5,447 bases of DNA from an uncultured Syntrophobacteraceae bacterium (GTDB taxonomy: Bacteria > Desulfobacterota > Syntrophobacteria > Syntrophobacterales > Syntrophobacteraceae). The notes under the pieces are model-generated. The model was given only the letters and a program-made list of their open reading frames with translations. It was not told where the DNA came from and made no database searches. A program made the translations under genes and the position numbers. This document shows, one piece after another, positions 1 through 5,447 of this stretch. The stretch is taken from the NCBI GenBank assembly GCA_937889795.1, contig CALBZH010000109.1, positions 1-5,447 on the forward strand. The letters are read 5' to 3'. Position 1 is the stretch's first letter; every line of letters begins with the position of its first letter.

Positions 1-45
1 CCACCGAGATCTACACTCTTTCCCTACACGACGCTCTTCCGATCT
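1..45 (+). other. Illumina P5/Read-1 adapter remnant (artefact)
   Basis: The first 45 bases match, base for base from memory, the 3' 45 nt of the 58-nt Illumina P5 + TruSeq Read-1 adapter, ending in the diagnostic ACGCTCTTCCGATCT at 31-45. The first 13 adapter bases are missing. Real sequence begins directly after, at base 46. Untrimmed adapter at a contig edge is a sequencing and assembly artefact, not part of the genome. It truncates the outer-membrane gene that follows and creates a spurious minus-strand reading frame (11-232) whose C-terminus, GRASCRERV, is translated adapter. Confidence 0.98.
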
Positions 46-226
46 GCAAACCTATCGGCTTTCCCTTGCTCGCTACGAGAAGGGGACCGACATCTACCTG
101 AGCGTGCTGGACGCCCAGCGCTCTCTTTACGCCGCGCAGCAGGTGCTGATTCTGGTCCGACAGGAAAAGCTCATCAACCAGGTGCAGCTCTACGCGGTGC
201 TGGGCGGGGGAGCGGACGCGCAATAG
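46..226 (+). CDS. Outer-membrane efflux protein, TolC/OprM/NodT type (3' fragment)
   Basis: Only the last 59 codons are present (first full codon at 47, stop TAG 224-226); the rest is lost at the adapter junction. The visible peptide carries YRLSLARYEKGTDIYLSVLD, then AQRSLYAAQQVLILVRQEKL and a final LYAVLGGG. This is the typical C-terminal end of RND/ABC-type outer-membrane factors: a coiled-coil helix with the pattern RY..G...YL.VLDAQR.LY.AQQ, ending in a LYxALGGG-like tail. Full-length members have about 450-490 residues, so this is roughly the last eighth. Such proteins form trimeric channels across the outer membrane and periplasm. The stop lies 24 nt before the HlyD-type adaptor gene, so it is very likely the channel partner of the exporter encoded downstream. 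The truncation comes from the contig edge and does not indicate a pseudogene. Confidence 0.9.
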
Positions 227-237
227 CGGCATCCGCC

Positions 238-243
238 AAGGAG
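238..243 (+). promoter_or_regulatory. Shine-Dalgarno for the HlyD-family adaptor
   Basis: AAGGAG lies 7 nt before the ATG at 251. It decides between that ATG and an out-of-frame ATG at 247, which would sit only 3 nt from the site and opens a different frame. The whole intergenic gap is 24 nt, too short for an ordinary separate promoter, so transcription is expected to continue from the outer-membrane gene. Confidence 0.75.
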
Positions 244-250
244 TGCATGG

Positions 251-1336
251 ATGGCAACGCGAAGGTGGACATGGTTGCTAAGGGCCGCATGGGGAGGCGT
301 GATCGTCGCGGCCGCAGTCTCTGTCCTATTTGCCTGGCAGTTTTATTTCAAGGGAAGAGGAAACAGCGGAGCGATTGCCAGTGGCAACGGGCGCATCGAA
401 GCCACCGAGATTGATGTGGCGGCCAAACTGGCAGGCCGGATCAAGACGATTTTCGTTGACGAAGGGAATTTCGTTACCGCCGGCCAGGTCGTGGCCCAAA
501 TGGATACCGAGGTTCTCCAGGCACAGCTCCGTCAGGCCGAAGCCCAATGGAGGCAGGCTCAAAATGCGGTCGCGACCGCTCGAAGCCGTCTTGCCCAGCG
601 CGAGAGCGAAAAAACGGCGTCACAGGCCGTGGTGGTACAGCGTCAGGCGGAGCTTGACGCCGCCCGGAAGCGCGTGACCCGAACCTCGGTGCTGGCCCGT
701 GAAGGTGGGGTTTCGCACCAGGAGGCGGATGACGACCGGGCTCGCATGCAAAGTTTCGAGGCTGCGGTCATTGCCGCGCGGGCACAGGTGGCGGCGGCTG
801 AAGCGGCCATTGCCACAGCCCACTCGGAAGTACTCGGGGCGGAGTCCGCAGTCGAGGCTGCGGTCGCGACCTGTGAGCGCATCCGCGCCGACATCGTCGA
901 CAGCGATCTGAAGGCCCCTCGGGACGGACGCGTGCAGTATCGCATCGCGCAGCCGGGTGAAGTGCTCGGAGCCGGCGGGCGGGTGTTGAGCCTGGTCGAT
1001 CTGAGCGACGTCTACATGACCTTTTTCCTGCCCACCGATGCGGCGGGGCGCGTTCCGCTGGGCTCCGAAGTGCGCCTGGTGCTGGACGCGGTGCCCCAGT
1101 ACGTCATTCCGGCGGAGGTGTCGTTTGTAGCCGGCGTGGCCCAGTTCACACCAAAGACGGTGGAGACGGCAATCGAGCGTGAAAAGCTGATGTTCCGCAT
1201 CAAGGCGCGTATCCCCGCCGACCTGCTCCGTGCCCACATCATGCGGGTCAAGACCGGACTGCCCGGCATGGCTTATGTCCGCCTGGATTCCCGGGCTGAA
1301 TGGCCGCCCCATCTCCGGGTGAAATTGCCGCAATGA
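251..1336 (+). CDS. yhiI: HlyD-family periplasmic adaptor (membrane fusion protein), YhiI-like
   Basis: A 361-residue protein, close to the roughly 355 residues of E. coli YhiI. Residues 9-30 form an N-terminal membrane anchor with no lipobox Cys, so it should sit in the inner membrane with the rest in the periplasm. Residues 44-85 ([20 protein letters not shown], then [17 protein letters not shown]) are the first half of the biotinyl-lipoyl-like domain. Residues 86-212 are an Ala/Gln/Glu/Arg-rich coiled-coil hairpin. Residues 217-250 ([20 protein letters not shown], then [13 protein letters not shown]) are the second lipoyl half, and about 252-345 the beta-barrel part, with [11 protein letters not shown] at 296-306. 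The family links an inner-membrane exporter to an outer-membrane channel. The start is supported by AAGGAG at 238-243. The TGA stop overlaps the next ATG (ATGA). The protein resembles E. coli YhiI (from memory) throughout, including [11 protein letters not shown] and the LPQ C-terminus. Substrate unknown. Confidence 0.95.
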   Translation: MATRRWTWLLRAAWGGVIVAAAVSVLFAWQFYFKGRGNSGAIASGNGRIEATEIDVAAKLAGRIKTIFVDEGNFVTAGQVVAQMDTEVLQAQLRQAEAQWRQAQNAVATARSRLAQRESEKTASQAVVVQRQAELDAARKRVTRTSVLAREGGVSHQEADDDRARMQSFEAAVIAARAQVAAAEAAIATAHSEVLGAESAVEAAVATCERIRADIVDSDLKAPRDGRVQYRIAQPGEVLGAGGRVLSLVDLSDVYMTFFLPTDAAGRVPLGSEVRLVLDAVPQYVIPAEVSFVAGVAQFTPKTVETAIEREKLMFRIKARIPADLLRAHIMRVKTGLPGMAYVRLDSRAEWPPHLRVKLPQ

Positions 1337-4146
1337 GCGAAGATCGAGCCGATAGCGTCCTGACCGATACAAAGGGTGGCAGCGAAGAACGGGCGCCGGT
1401 CGCGCGCCTCATGGATGTGAGTCTGCGCTACGGAAAAACCCGAGCCCTGGATGCGATCGAGCTCGAAGTACCGGCTGGAAGGATGGTAGGCCTGATCGGA
1501 CCGGATGGAGCCGGTAAATCCAGCCTTCTTGCACTCATTGCCGGCGCCCGCACGATACAAGAAGGGCGGGTCGAGGTGCTGGACGGCGACATGGCCGATG
1601 CACGACTTCGGCGCCGGGTGTGCCCACGCATTGCCTACATGCCTCAAGGGCTTGGAAAGAATCTTTTCGCGACGCTGTCCGTGTTTGAAAACGTCGAGTT
1701 CTTCGCCCGCCTGTTCGGCCACGGCCGAGGTGAACGGGAACGTCGGATTTCCGTGCTGTTGGAGGCAACCGGTCTTGCACCTTTTGCGGCTCGGCCCGCC
1801 GGCAAGCTCTCAGGCGGCATGAAACAAAAGCTCGGGCTGTGCTGCGCCCTCATTCACGACCCAGACCTCCTGATCCTCGACGAGCCCACCACGGGAGTTG
1901 ATCCCTTGTCCCGGCGCCAGTTCTGGGAGCTCATCGAGCGCATCCGGATCGGCCACCCGGAGATGAGCCTACTGATCGCCACGGCCTATATGGAGGAGGC
2001 TTTGCGCTTCGACTGGCTGGTGGCGATGGATATCGGCCGGGTACTGGCTGCCGGTGCGCCCCGGGAGCTGCTTGCCCGCACGCAGACCCGCTCGCTCGAA
2101 GAGGCATTCATCGCCCTGCTGCCGGAAGAGAGACGAAGAGACCATCGACCCGTGGAGATCCGTCCGCATTCAGCTCGGGGGGAAGAAAGGGAAATCGCGA
2201 TCGAGGCTAGGGACCTCACCATGCGATTCGGGGACTTCACGGCGGTCGAGCTTGTGAGCTTTCGCATTCATCGAGGCGAGATCTTCGGCTTCCTGGGCTC
2301 CAACGGCTGCGGCAAGACCACCACGATGAAAATGCTGACCGGTCTGCTGCCGGCCAGTGAAGGGCAAGCGTGGCTGTTTGGCAATCCCATCGATCCTCAC
2401 GACATCCAGACCCGCCGCCGAGTGGGCTACATGTCCCAGTCCTTCTCGCTCTACTCCGAGCTTACCGTGCGACAAAATCTCGAGCTTCACGCACGGCTGT
2501 TTCACCTTCCCCCCAGCCGTATTTCGGCGCGTGTCACCGAAATGGCGGAGCGGTTCGGACTCACCGGCGCGATGGACGCATTGCCGGCCAACTTGCCTCT
2601 CGGGCAGCGCCAGCGCCTGTCACTGGCAGTGGCGATGATCCATGCCCCGGAAATGCTGATCCTGGATGAGCCGACCTCGGGGGTGGATCCCGTCGCTCGC
2701 GACGCCTTCTGGCAAATCCTGCTCGACCTCTCGCGTCGCGATGGGGTCACGATCTTCATTTCGACCCATTTCATGAACGAAGCCGAGCGTTGTGATCGCA
2801 TCTCCCTGATGCACGGAAGTCGGGTGCTGGTCAGCGACGCCCCGGCTTCCGTAGTTGAAAGGCGAGGTGTGAGCACGCTGGAAGAAGCCTTCATCCGCTA
2901 TCTTGAGGACGCTGCCCCTGAAGGCCATAAGCCCGTCGACGGGGCTCCCGGACTCGGCGCGGACAAGGCAATTTCCGGGCTGGCATCGGACAAGCCCGAT
3001 GAAGAGAACGGGCAGGGATTCTTTTCCATCAGGCGCATGGCGAGCTACAGCCGACGCGAGGCTTTGGAGCTGTGCCATGACCCGATCCGTGCGACCCTGG
3101 CCCTCGTCGGCAGCGCAATTCTGCTGTTCATCATGGGTTACGGCATCAATCTGGACGTCGAGAAGCTTGCCTTCGCGGTGCTGGACCGCGATCAGACCAC
3201 AACCAGCCGCGACTATGCGTTGAATCTCTCCGCATCGCACTATTTCTCCGAGCGGGCACCGGTTACCGATTATGACGCTCTGGAGCGGCGGATGCACTCC
3301 GGAGAGCTGAGTCTGGCCATCGAGATCCCGCCGGGATTTGCCCGTGACGTTGCACGGTCCACACCTGTTGCGGTGGGGGCCTGGATCGACGGGGCGATGC
3401 CTCAGCGGGCCGAAACCGTACGCAGCTACGTGCAGGGCATGCACGCACACTGGCTGGCAACCCGGGCCGCCTACGACTCCACCGCCGAGGCGCCCGGAAC
3501 ACCGTCAACCATAGAAATCCGTTTCCGCTACAATCCCGACGTCAGAAGTTTACCGGCCATGGTGCCAGCAGTAATCCCCCTTCTATTGATGCTGATTCCG
3601 GCGATCCTGACCGCGCTGTCGGTGGTGAGGGAGAAGGAGCTCGGATCCATCGTGAATTTTTACGTGACCCCGGTCACGCGGTTGGAATTCCTGCTGGGGA
3701 AGCAGCTACCCTACGTTGCGCTGGCCATGCTCAACTTCCTGCTGCTGACACTCCTTGCAGCGACGATTTTCGGCGTGCCGATCAAAGGCAGCTTCCCCAC
3801 GCTTGCCGCCGGTGCACTGCTGTACGTGGGCTCGGCCACGGCTCTGGGCCTGCTCATTTCCAGCTTCATGCGCACCCAGATTGCCGCCATTTTCGGAACT
3901 GCCATCTTGACCATGTTGCCGACCCTCGAGTTTTCCGGCATGCTCGATCCGGTCTCCTCGCTCAAGGGAACCGGTGCGCTCATCGGACACATCTATCCCA
4001 CGACACACTTTCTGACCATCTCCCGAGGGGTGTTCAACAAAGGTTTGGAGTTTGCCGACCTGCACGGCTCCTTCGCTCCACTGCTCATCGCCGCACCGGT
4101 GTTGCTGATCCTCAGCTCCTTATTGCTAAAAAAGCAGGAGCGCTGA
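1333..4146 (+). CDS. rbbA: ABC transporter with two ATPase domains fused to an ABC-2 permease, RbbA-like
   Basis: 937 residues from the ATG at 1333 (E. coli RbbA about 911). That start is chosen because it overlaps the upstream TGA as ATGA, has a weak GGTGA at 1318-1322, and conserved sequence begins only near residue 24; an in-frame ATG at 1300 would add 11 residues and lacks a clear ribosome site. NBD1: Walker A GPDGAGKS 56-63, Q-loop Q105, signature LSGGMKQ 159-165, Walker B LLILDEPT with D183/E184. NBD2: Walker A GSNGCGKT 322-329, Q369, signature-position LPLGQRQ 421-427, Walker B D445/E446, switch H479. NBD1 has Ala218 where the switch His should be. A hydrophilic linker (about 530-562) leads to an ABC-2 membrane domain: TM1 near 587-606, a periplasmic loop to about 738, then five TMs (about 740-765, 792-816, 820-844, 849-869, 912-932), with the coupling motif VREKELGSI at 764-772. 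It likely powers export with YhhJ and the HlyD adaptor. E. coli RbbA is also reported as a ribosome-associated ATPase, which this sequence cannot test. Confidence 0.95.
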   Translation: MSEDRADSVLTDTKGGSEERAPVARLMDVSLRYGKTRALDAIELEVPAGRMVGLIGPDGAGKSSLLALIAGARTIQEGRVEVLDGDMADARLRRRVCPRIAYMPQGLGKNLFATLSVFENVEFFARLFGHGRGERERRISVLLEATGLAPFAARPAGKLSGGMKQKLGLCCALIHDPDLLILDEPTTGVDPLSRRQFWELIERIRIGHPEMSLLIATAYMEEALRFDWLVAMDIGRVLAAGAPRELLARTQTRSLEEAFIALLPEERRRDHRPVEIRPHSARGEEREIAIEARDLTMRFGDFTAVELVSFRIHRGEIFGFLGSNGCGKTTTMKMLTGLLPASEGQAWLFGNPIDPHDIQTRRRVGYMSQSFSLYSELTVRQNLELHARLFHLPPSRISARVTEMAERFGLTGAMDALPANLPLGQRQRLSLAVAMIHAPEMLILDEPTSGVDPVARDAFWQILLDLSRRDGVTIFISTHFMNEAERCDRISLMHGSRVLVSDAPASVVERRGVSTLEEAFIRYLEDAAPEGHKPVDGAPGLGADKAISGLASDKPDEENGQGFFSIRRMASYSRREALELCHDPIRATLALVGSAILLFIMGYGINLDVEKLAFAVLDRDQTTTSRDYALNLSASHYFSERAPVTDYDALERRMHSGELSLAIEIPPGFARDVARSTPVAVGAWIDGAMPQRAETVRSYVQGMHAHWLATRAAYDSTAEAPGTPSTIEIRFRYNPDVRSLPAMVPAVIPLLLMLIPAILTALSVVREKELGSIVNFYVTPVTRLEFLLGKQLPYVALAMLNFLLLTLLAATIFGVPIKGSFPTLAAGALLYVGSATALGLLISSFMRTQIAAIFGTAILTMLPTLEFSGMLDPVSSLKGTGALIGHIYPTTHFLTISRGVFNKGLEFADLHGSFAPLLIAAPVLLILSSLLLKKQER
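4136..4140 (+). promoter_or_regulatory. Shine-Dalgarno for the YhhJ-like permease, inside the rbbA 3' end
   Basis: AGGAG lies 8 nt before the ATG at 4149 and within the last codons of the rbbA-like gene (KKQER, stop 4144-4146). It supports the 4149 start. With only 2 nt between the genes, translational coupling in a shared mRNA is likely. Confidence 0.75.
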
Positions 4147-4148
4147 CC

Positions 4149-5270
4149 ATGGCCGTGGCAAATATCATCTACCTGGGCGTCAAGGAACTGCGCAGCCTGC
4201 TGCGCGATCCGGTCATGCTGGTGCTCATTGTCCATGCCTTCACGCTTTCCATCTACACCAGGGCAACCGCCATTCCCGAAACTCTCAACAAGGCACCGAT
4301 TGCCATCGTGGACGAGGATGGTTCACCACTGTCGGAGCGCATTATCAGCGCATTCTACCTGCCCTATTTCATGCCGCCGGTACTGATCACCCAGCCTGAG
4401 ATGGATATCGGCATGGATGATGGCCTTTACACATTCGGGCTCGATATCCCGCCGGGATTTCAGCGTGATGTCCTGGCAGGGCGCCGACCGGCTCTCCAGC
4501 TCAATGCCGATGCCACCCGCATGACCCAAGCATTCAACGGCAGCGGCTATATTCAGGCGATCGTCAGCGGCGAGGTGCGATCCTTCGTCCAACGCTGCCG
4601 AGAGGACTCCGTAGCGCCTATCGATCTGGCGCTGCGCATCCGGTTCAACCCCAATTTGACCAAATTTTGGTTTGGTGCAGTCATGCAAGTCATTAACAAC
4701 ATCACCATGCTCTCCATCGTGCTCACCGGTGCGGCGCTGATCCGCGAGCGCGAGCATGGAACCATAGAACATCTCCTGGTGATGCCCATCACCCCCTTCC
4801 AGATCATGACAAGCAAAGTCTGGTCCATGGGTCTCGTGGTGCTTTGCGCCTCGGCCTTTTCACTCATTTTCGTCGTCCAGGGACTACTCGCGGTACCTGT
4901 TCACGGCTCGATGTCGCTCTTCCTGGCCGGTGCCGCGCTGCATCTTTTCGCCACCACCTCAATGGGAATCTTCCTTGGCACCATCGCGCGGTCGATGCCA
5001 CAGTTCGGACTGCTGCTGATGCTCGTGCTTTTGCCGCTCCAGATGCTCTCCGGCGCATCGACGCCACGGGAGAGCATGCCAGAAATCGTGCGATTCATCA
5101 TGCTGGCCGCACCAAACACCCATTTCGTCATGCTCGCGCAATCGATTCTCTATCGCGGCGCGGGCATAGATGTCGTTTGGCCACAATTCGCCGCCCTGAC
5201 GGCAATCGGCTCCATCTTGTTCAGTCTGTCTCTTGGCCGCTTTCGCAAAACCTTGGGAAGCATGACGTGA
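4149..5270 (+). CDS. yhhJ: ABC-2 type transporter permease, YhhJ-like
   Basis: 373 residues, matching the roughly 375 of E. coli YhhJ. The order is a short cytoplasmic N-terminus with LGVKELRSLLRDP (9-21), TM1 about 22-40, a large periplasmic domain about 41-172 (including APIAIVDEDGSPLS 49-62, IPPGFQRDVLAGR 100-112 and RFNPNL 165-170), then TMs near 174-197, 225-248, 256-279, 284-304 and 345-363. The ABC-2 coupling segment IREREHGTIEHLLVMP is at 198-213, and LPLQMLSGASTPRESMP at 295-311 matches the conserved loop of the family. There is no ATPase domain: energy must come from the two NBDs of the upstream RbbA-like protein, whose membrane half is a distant paralogue of this one. Predicted role: the second membrane half of an inner-membrane exporter. 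It is the last gene of the operon; stop TGA 5268-5270. The resemblance to E. coli YhhJ (from memory) runs end to end. Substrate unknown. Confidence 0.95.
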   Translation: MAVANIIYLGVKELRSLLRDPVMLVLIVHAFTLSIYTRATAIPETLNKAPIAIVDEDGSPLSERIISAFYLPYFMPPVLITQPEMDIGMDDGLYTFGLDIPPGFQRDVLAGRRPALQLNADATRMTQAFNGSGYIQAIVSGEVRSFVQRCREDSVAPIDLALRIRFNPNLTKFWFGAVMQVINNITMLSIVLTGAALIREREHGTIEHLLVMPITPFQIMTSKVWSMGLVVLCASAFSLIFVVQGLLAVPVHGSMSLFLAGAALHLFATTSMGIFLGTIARSMPQFGLLLMLVLLPLQMLSGASTPRESMPEIVRFIMLAAPNTHFVMLAQSILYRGAGIDVVWPQFAALTAIGSILFSLSLGRFRKTLGSMT

Positions 5271-5284
5271 GGGTGATTGAGAAT

Positions 5285-5304
5285 GACATTCCATACGGAA
5301 TGTC
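5285..5304. repeat. Perfect 8-4-8 inverted repeat just after the operon
   Basis: GACATTCC (5285-5292), loop ATAC (5293-5296), GGAATGTC (5297-5304). The arms are perfect complements and the two central bases TA are also symmetric, so 9 of 10 pairs of the 20-bp dyad match. It starts 14 nt after the yhhJ stop. As RNA it would fold into an 8-bp hairpin, but the stem is only half G+C and GGTTAAGG follows rather than a T-run, so it is not a canonical Rho-independent terminator. A 3'-end stabilising hairpin, or an operator for a dimeric regulator acting on DNA beyond the window, are both possible. The structure is certain; the function is not. Confidence 0.6.
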
Positions 5305-5318
5305 GGTTAAGGCGATCA

Positions 5319-5341
5319 TTGAATCGCTAGTGAGCGATCAA
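5319..5341. repeat. Second hairpin, 6-bp perfect core with bulged extension
   Basis: ATCGCT (5323-5328), loop AGTG, AGCGAT (5333-5338) pair perfectly. TTG (5319-5321) can pair with CAA (5339-5341) if A5322 is bulged, giving 9 pairs. A competing 5-bp stem GCGAT/ATCGC (5312-5316 with 5323-5327) shares an arm, and GCGATCA occurs twice, at 5312-5318 and 5334-5340. No T-run follows. It may act with the 5285-5304 repeat in 3'-end formation, but this is only a possibility. Confidence 0.35.
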
Positions 5342-5390
5342 ATATCGTTAACTAAAGGTGCTAACAGTTTGGATTCACAACTAATTGCAA

Positions 5391-5418
5391 ATGTCTGATA
5401 ACAGAGATTATGTAAACT
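5391..5418 (+). other. Weak dif-like (XerC/XerD) or tyrosine-recombinase core site
   Basis: The layout is 11-6-11: ATGTCTGATAA (5391-5401), CAGAGA (5402-5407), TTATGTAAACT (5408-5418). Against the E. coli dif site recalled from memory, the XerD-side arm agrees at 9 of 11 positions (TTATGTTAAAT), while the XerC-side arm agrees at only 5 of 11, although the inner ATAA is kept. The bases just beyond it change sharply from AT-rich to GC-rich and the window ends 29 bases later. In an AT-rich region a chance match is quite possible, so this is a tentative call. Confidence 0.2.
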
Positions 5419-5447
5419 AATGTGCTTCGTGGCCGCCGTCGGAATCA

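Larger units (their letters stand above)
5271..5447. other. Non-coding tail after the operon
   Basis: No credible complete gene is seen on either strand. The first part holds the two hairpins. Bases 5341-5420 have 24 G+C of 80 (30%), far below the genes. From 5421 the last 27 bases have 17 G+C (63%). No convincing -35/-10 pair or T-tract terminator was found. The closest hexamer, TTGCAA at 5385-5390, has only TTATGT 17 nt downstream, a poor -10. Confidence 0.6.

Noticed and set aside
11..232. Minus-strand open frame of 73 codons opposite the outer-membrane fragment
   Set aside because: Its C-terminus is translated adapter (GRASCRERV) and the rest is antisense to a recognisable NodT/OprM tail.
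620..1372. Long minus-strand open frame (250 codons) opposite the adaptor gene
   Set aside because: Antisense to a clear HlyD-family protein; high GC with codon bias routinely leaves such frames open, and the product is low-complexity and unrecognisable.
2620..3450. Long minus-strand open frame (276 codons) opposite the rbbA-like gene
   Set aside because: It lies across conserved NBD2 motifs and the first membrane segment on the other strand; no ribosome site or recognisable domain was seen.
1300..4146. Frameshift or fusion error joining two ABC genes
   Set aside because: The two-NBD plus ABC-2 layout is the normal architecture of RbbA, and the frame is continuous with conserved motifs throughout.
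5285..5345. Rho-independent terminator for the operon
   Set aside because: Both hairpins lack a following T-run and strong GC stems, so they are recorded only as inverted repeats.
5319..5347. Promoter with TTGAAT as -35 and an AATATC-like -10
   Set aside because: Only about half of the -10 positions agree and no gene start follows in the window.
4844..5398. Plus-strand frame of 184 codons overlapping the yhhJ 3' end and the tail
   Set aside because: Most of it is out of frame within yhhJ, the product is Arg/His-rich without a recognisable domain, and no good ribosome site precedes it.
5417..5446. C-terminal end of a convergent minus-strand gene (DSDGGHEAH then stop)
   Set aside because: Nine codons are too few to support a gene; kept only as a remark in the finding on the window end.

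Overview
The window reads as the end of a short-read contig from a Gram-negative proteobacterium, probably gamma or beta. The coding DNA is GC-rich, the layout is a tripartite envelope exporter, and the three complete proteins closely resemble, from memory, E. coli YhiI, RbbA and YhhJ. The exact genus cannot be told from the sequence. Bases 1-45 are not biological: they are the 3' 45 nt of the Illumina P5/Read-1 adapter, so the true sequence starts at about base 46.

From 46 to 5270 every gene is on the + strand in one tightly packed operon. It contains: (i) the last 59 codons of an outer-membrane efflux protein of the TolC/OprM/NodT type (46-226); (ii) after a 24-nt gap with a good Shine-Dalgarno, a HlyD-family periplasmic adaptor (yhiI-like, 251-1336); (iii) overlapping its stop by ATGA, a 937-residue protein with two ABC ATPase domains followed by an ABC-2 membrane domain (rbbA-like, 1333-4146); (iv) 2 nt later, a separate ABC-2 permease (yhhJ-like, 4149-5270). 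The inferred machine is an RbbA-YhhJ inner-membrane ABC exporter, asymmetric in both halves, joined by the HlyD adaptor to the outer-membrane channel. The substrate is unknown. RbbA of E. coli has also been described as a ribosome-associated ATPase, so transport and ribosome roles both remain possible.

The final 177 bases (5271-5447) carry no credible complete gene. They hold a striking 8-4-8 inverted repeat 14 nt after the yhhJ stop, a second bulged hairpin, an AT-rich stretch (24 G+C in the 80 bases 5341-5420), a weak 11-6-11 match to a XerC/XerD (dif-like) recombination site, and an abrupt return to GC-rich sequence (17 of 27) at the window end.

The system is a known family rather than a new one. 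The points most worth a second look are the adapter remnant, the single degenerate ATP site predicted in the RbbA-like protein, the operon-linked outer-membrane gene, and the unexplained 3' tail.
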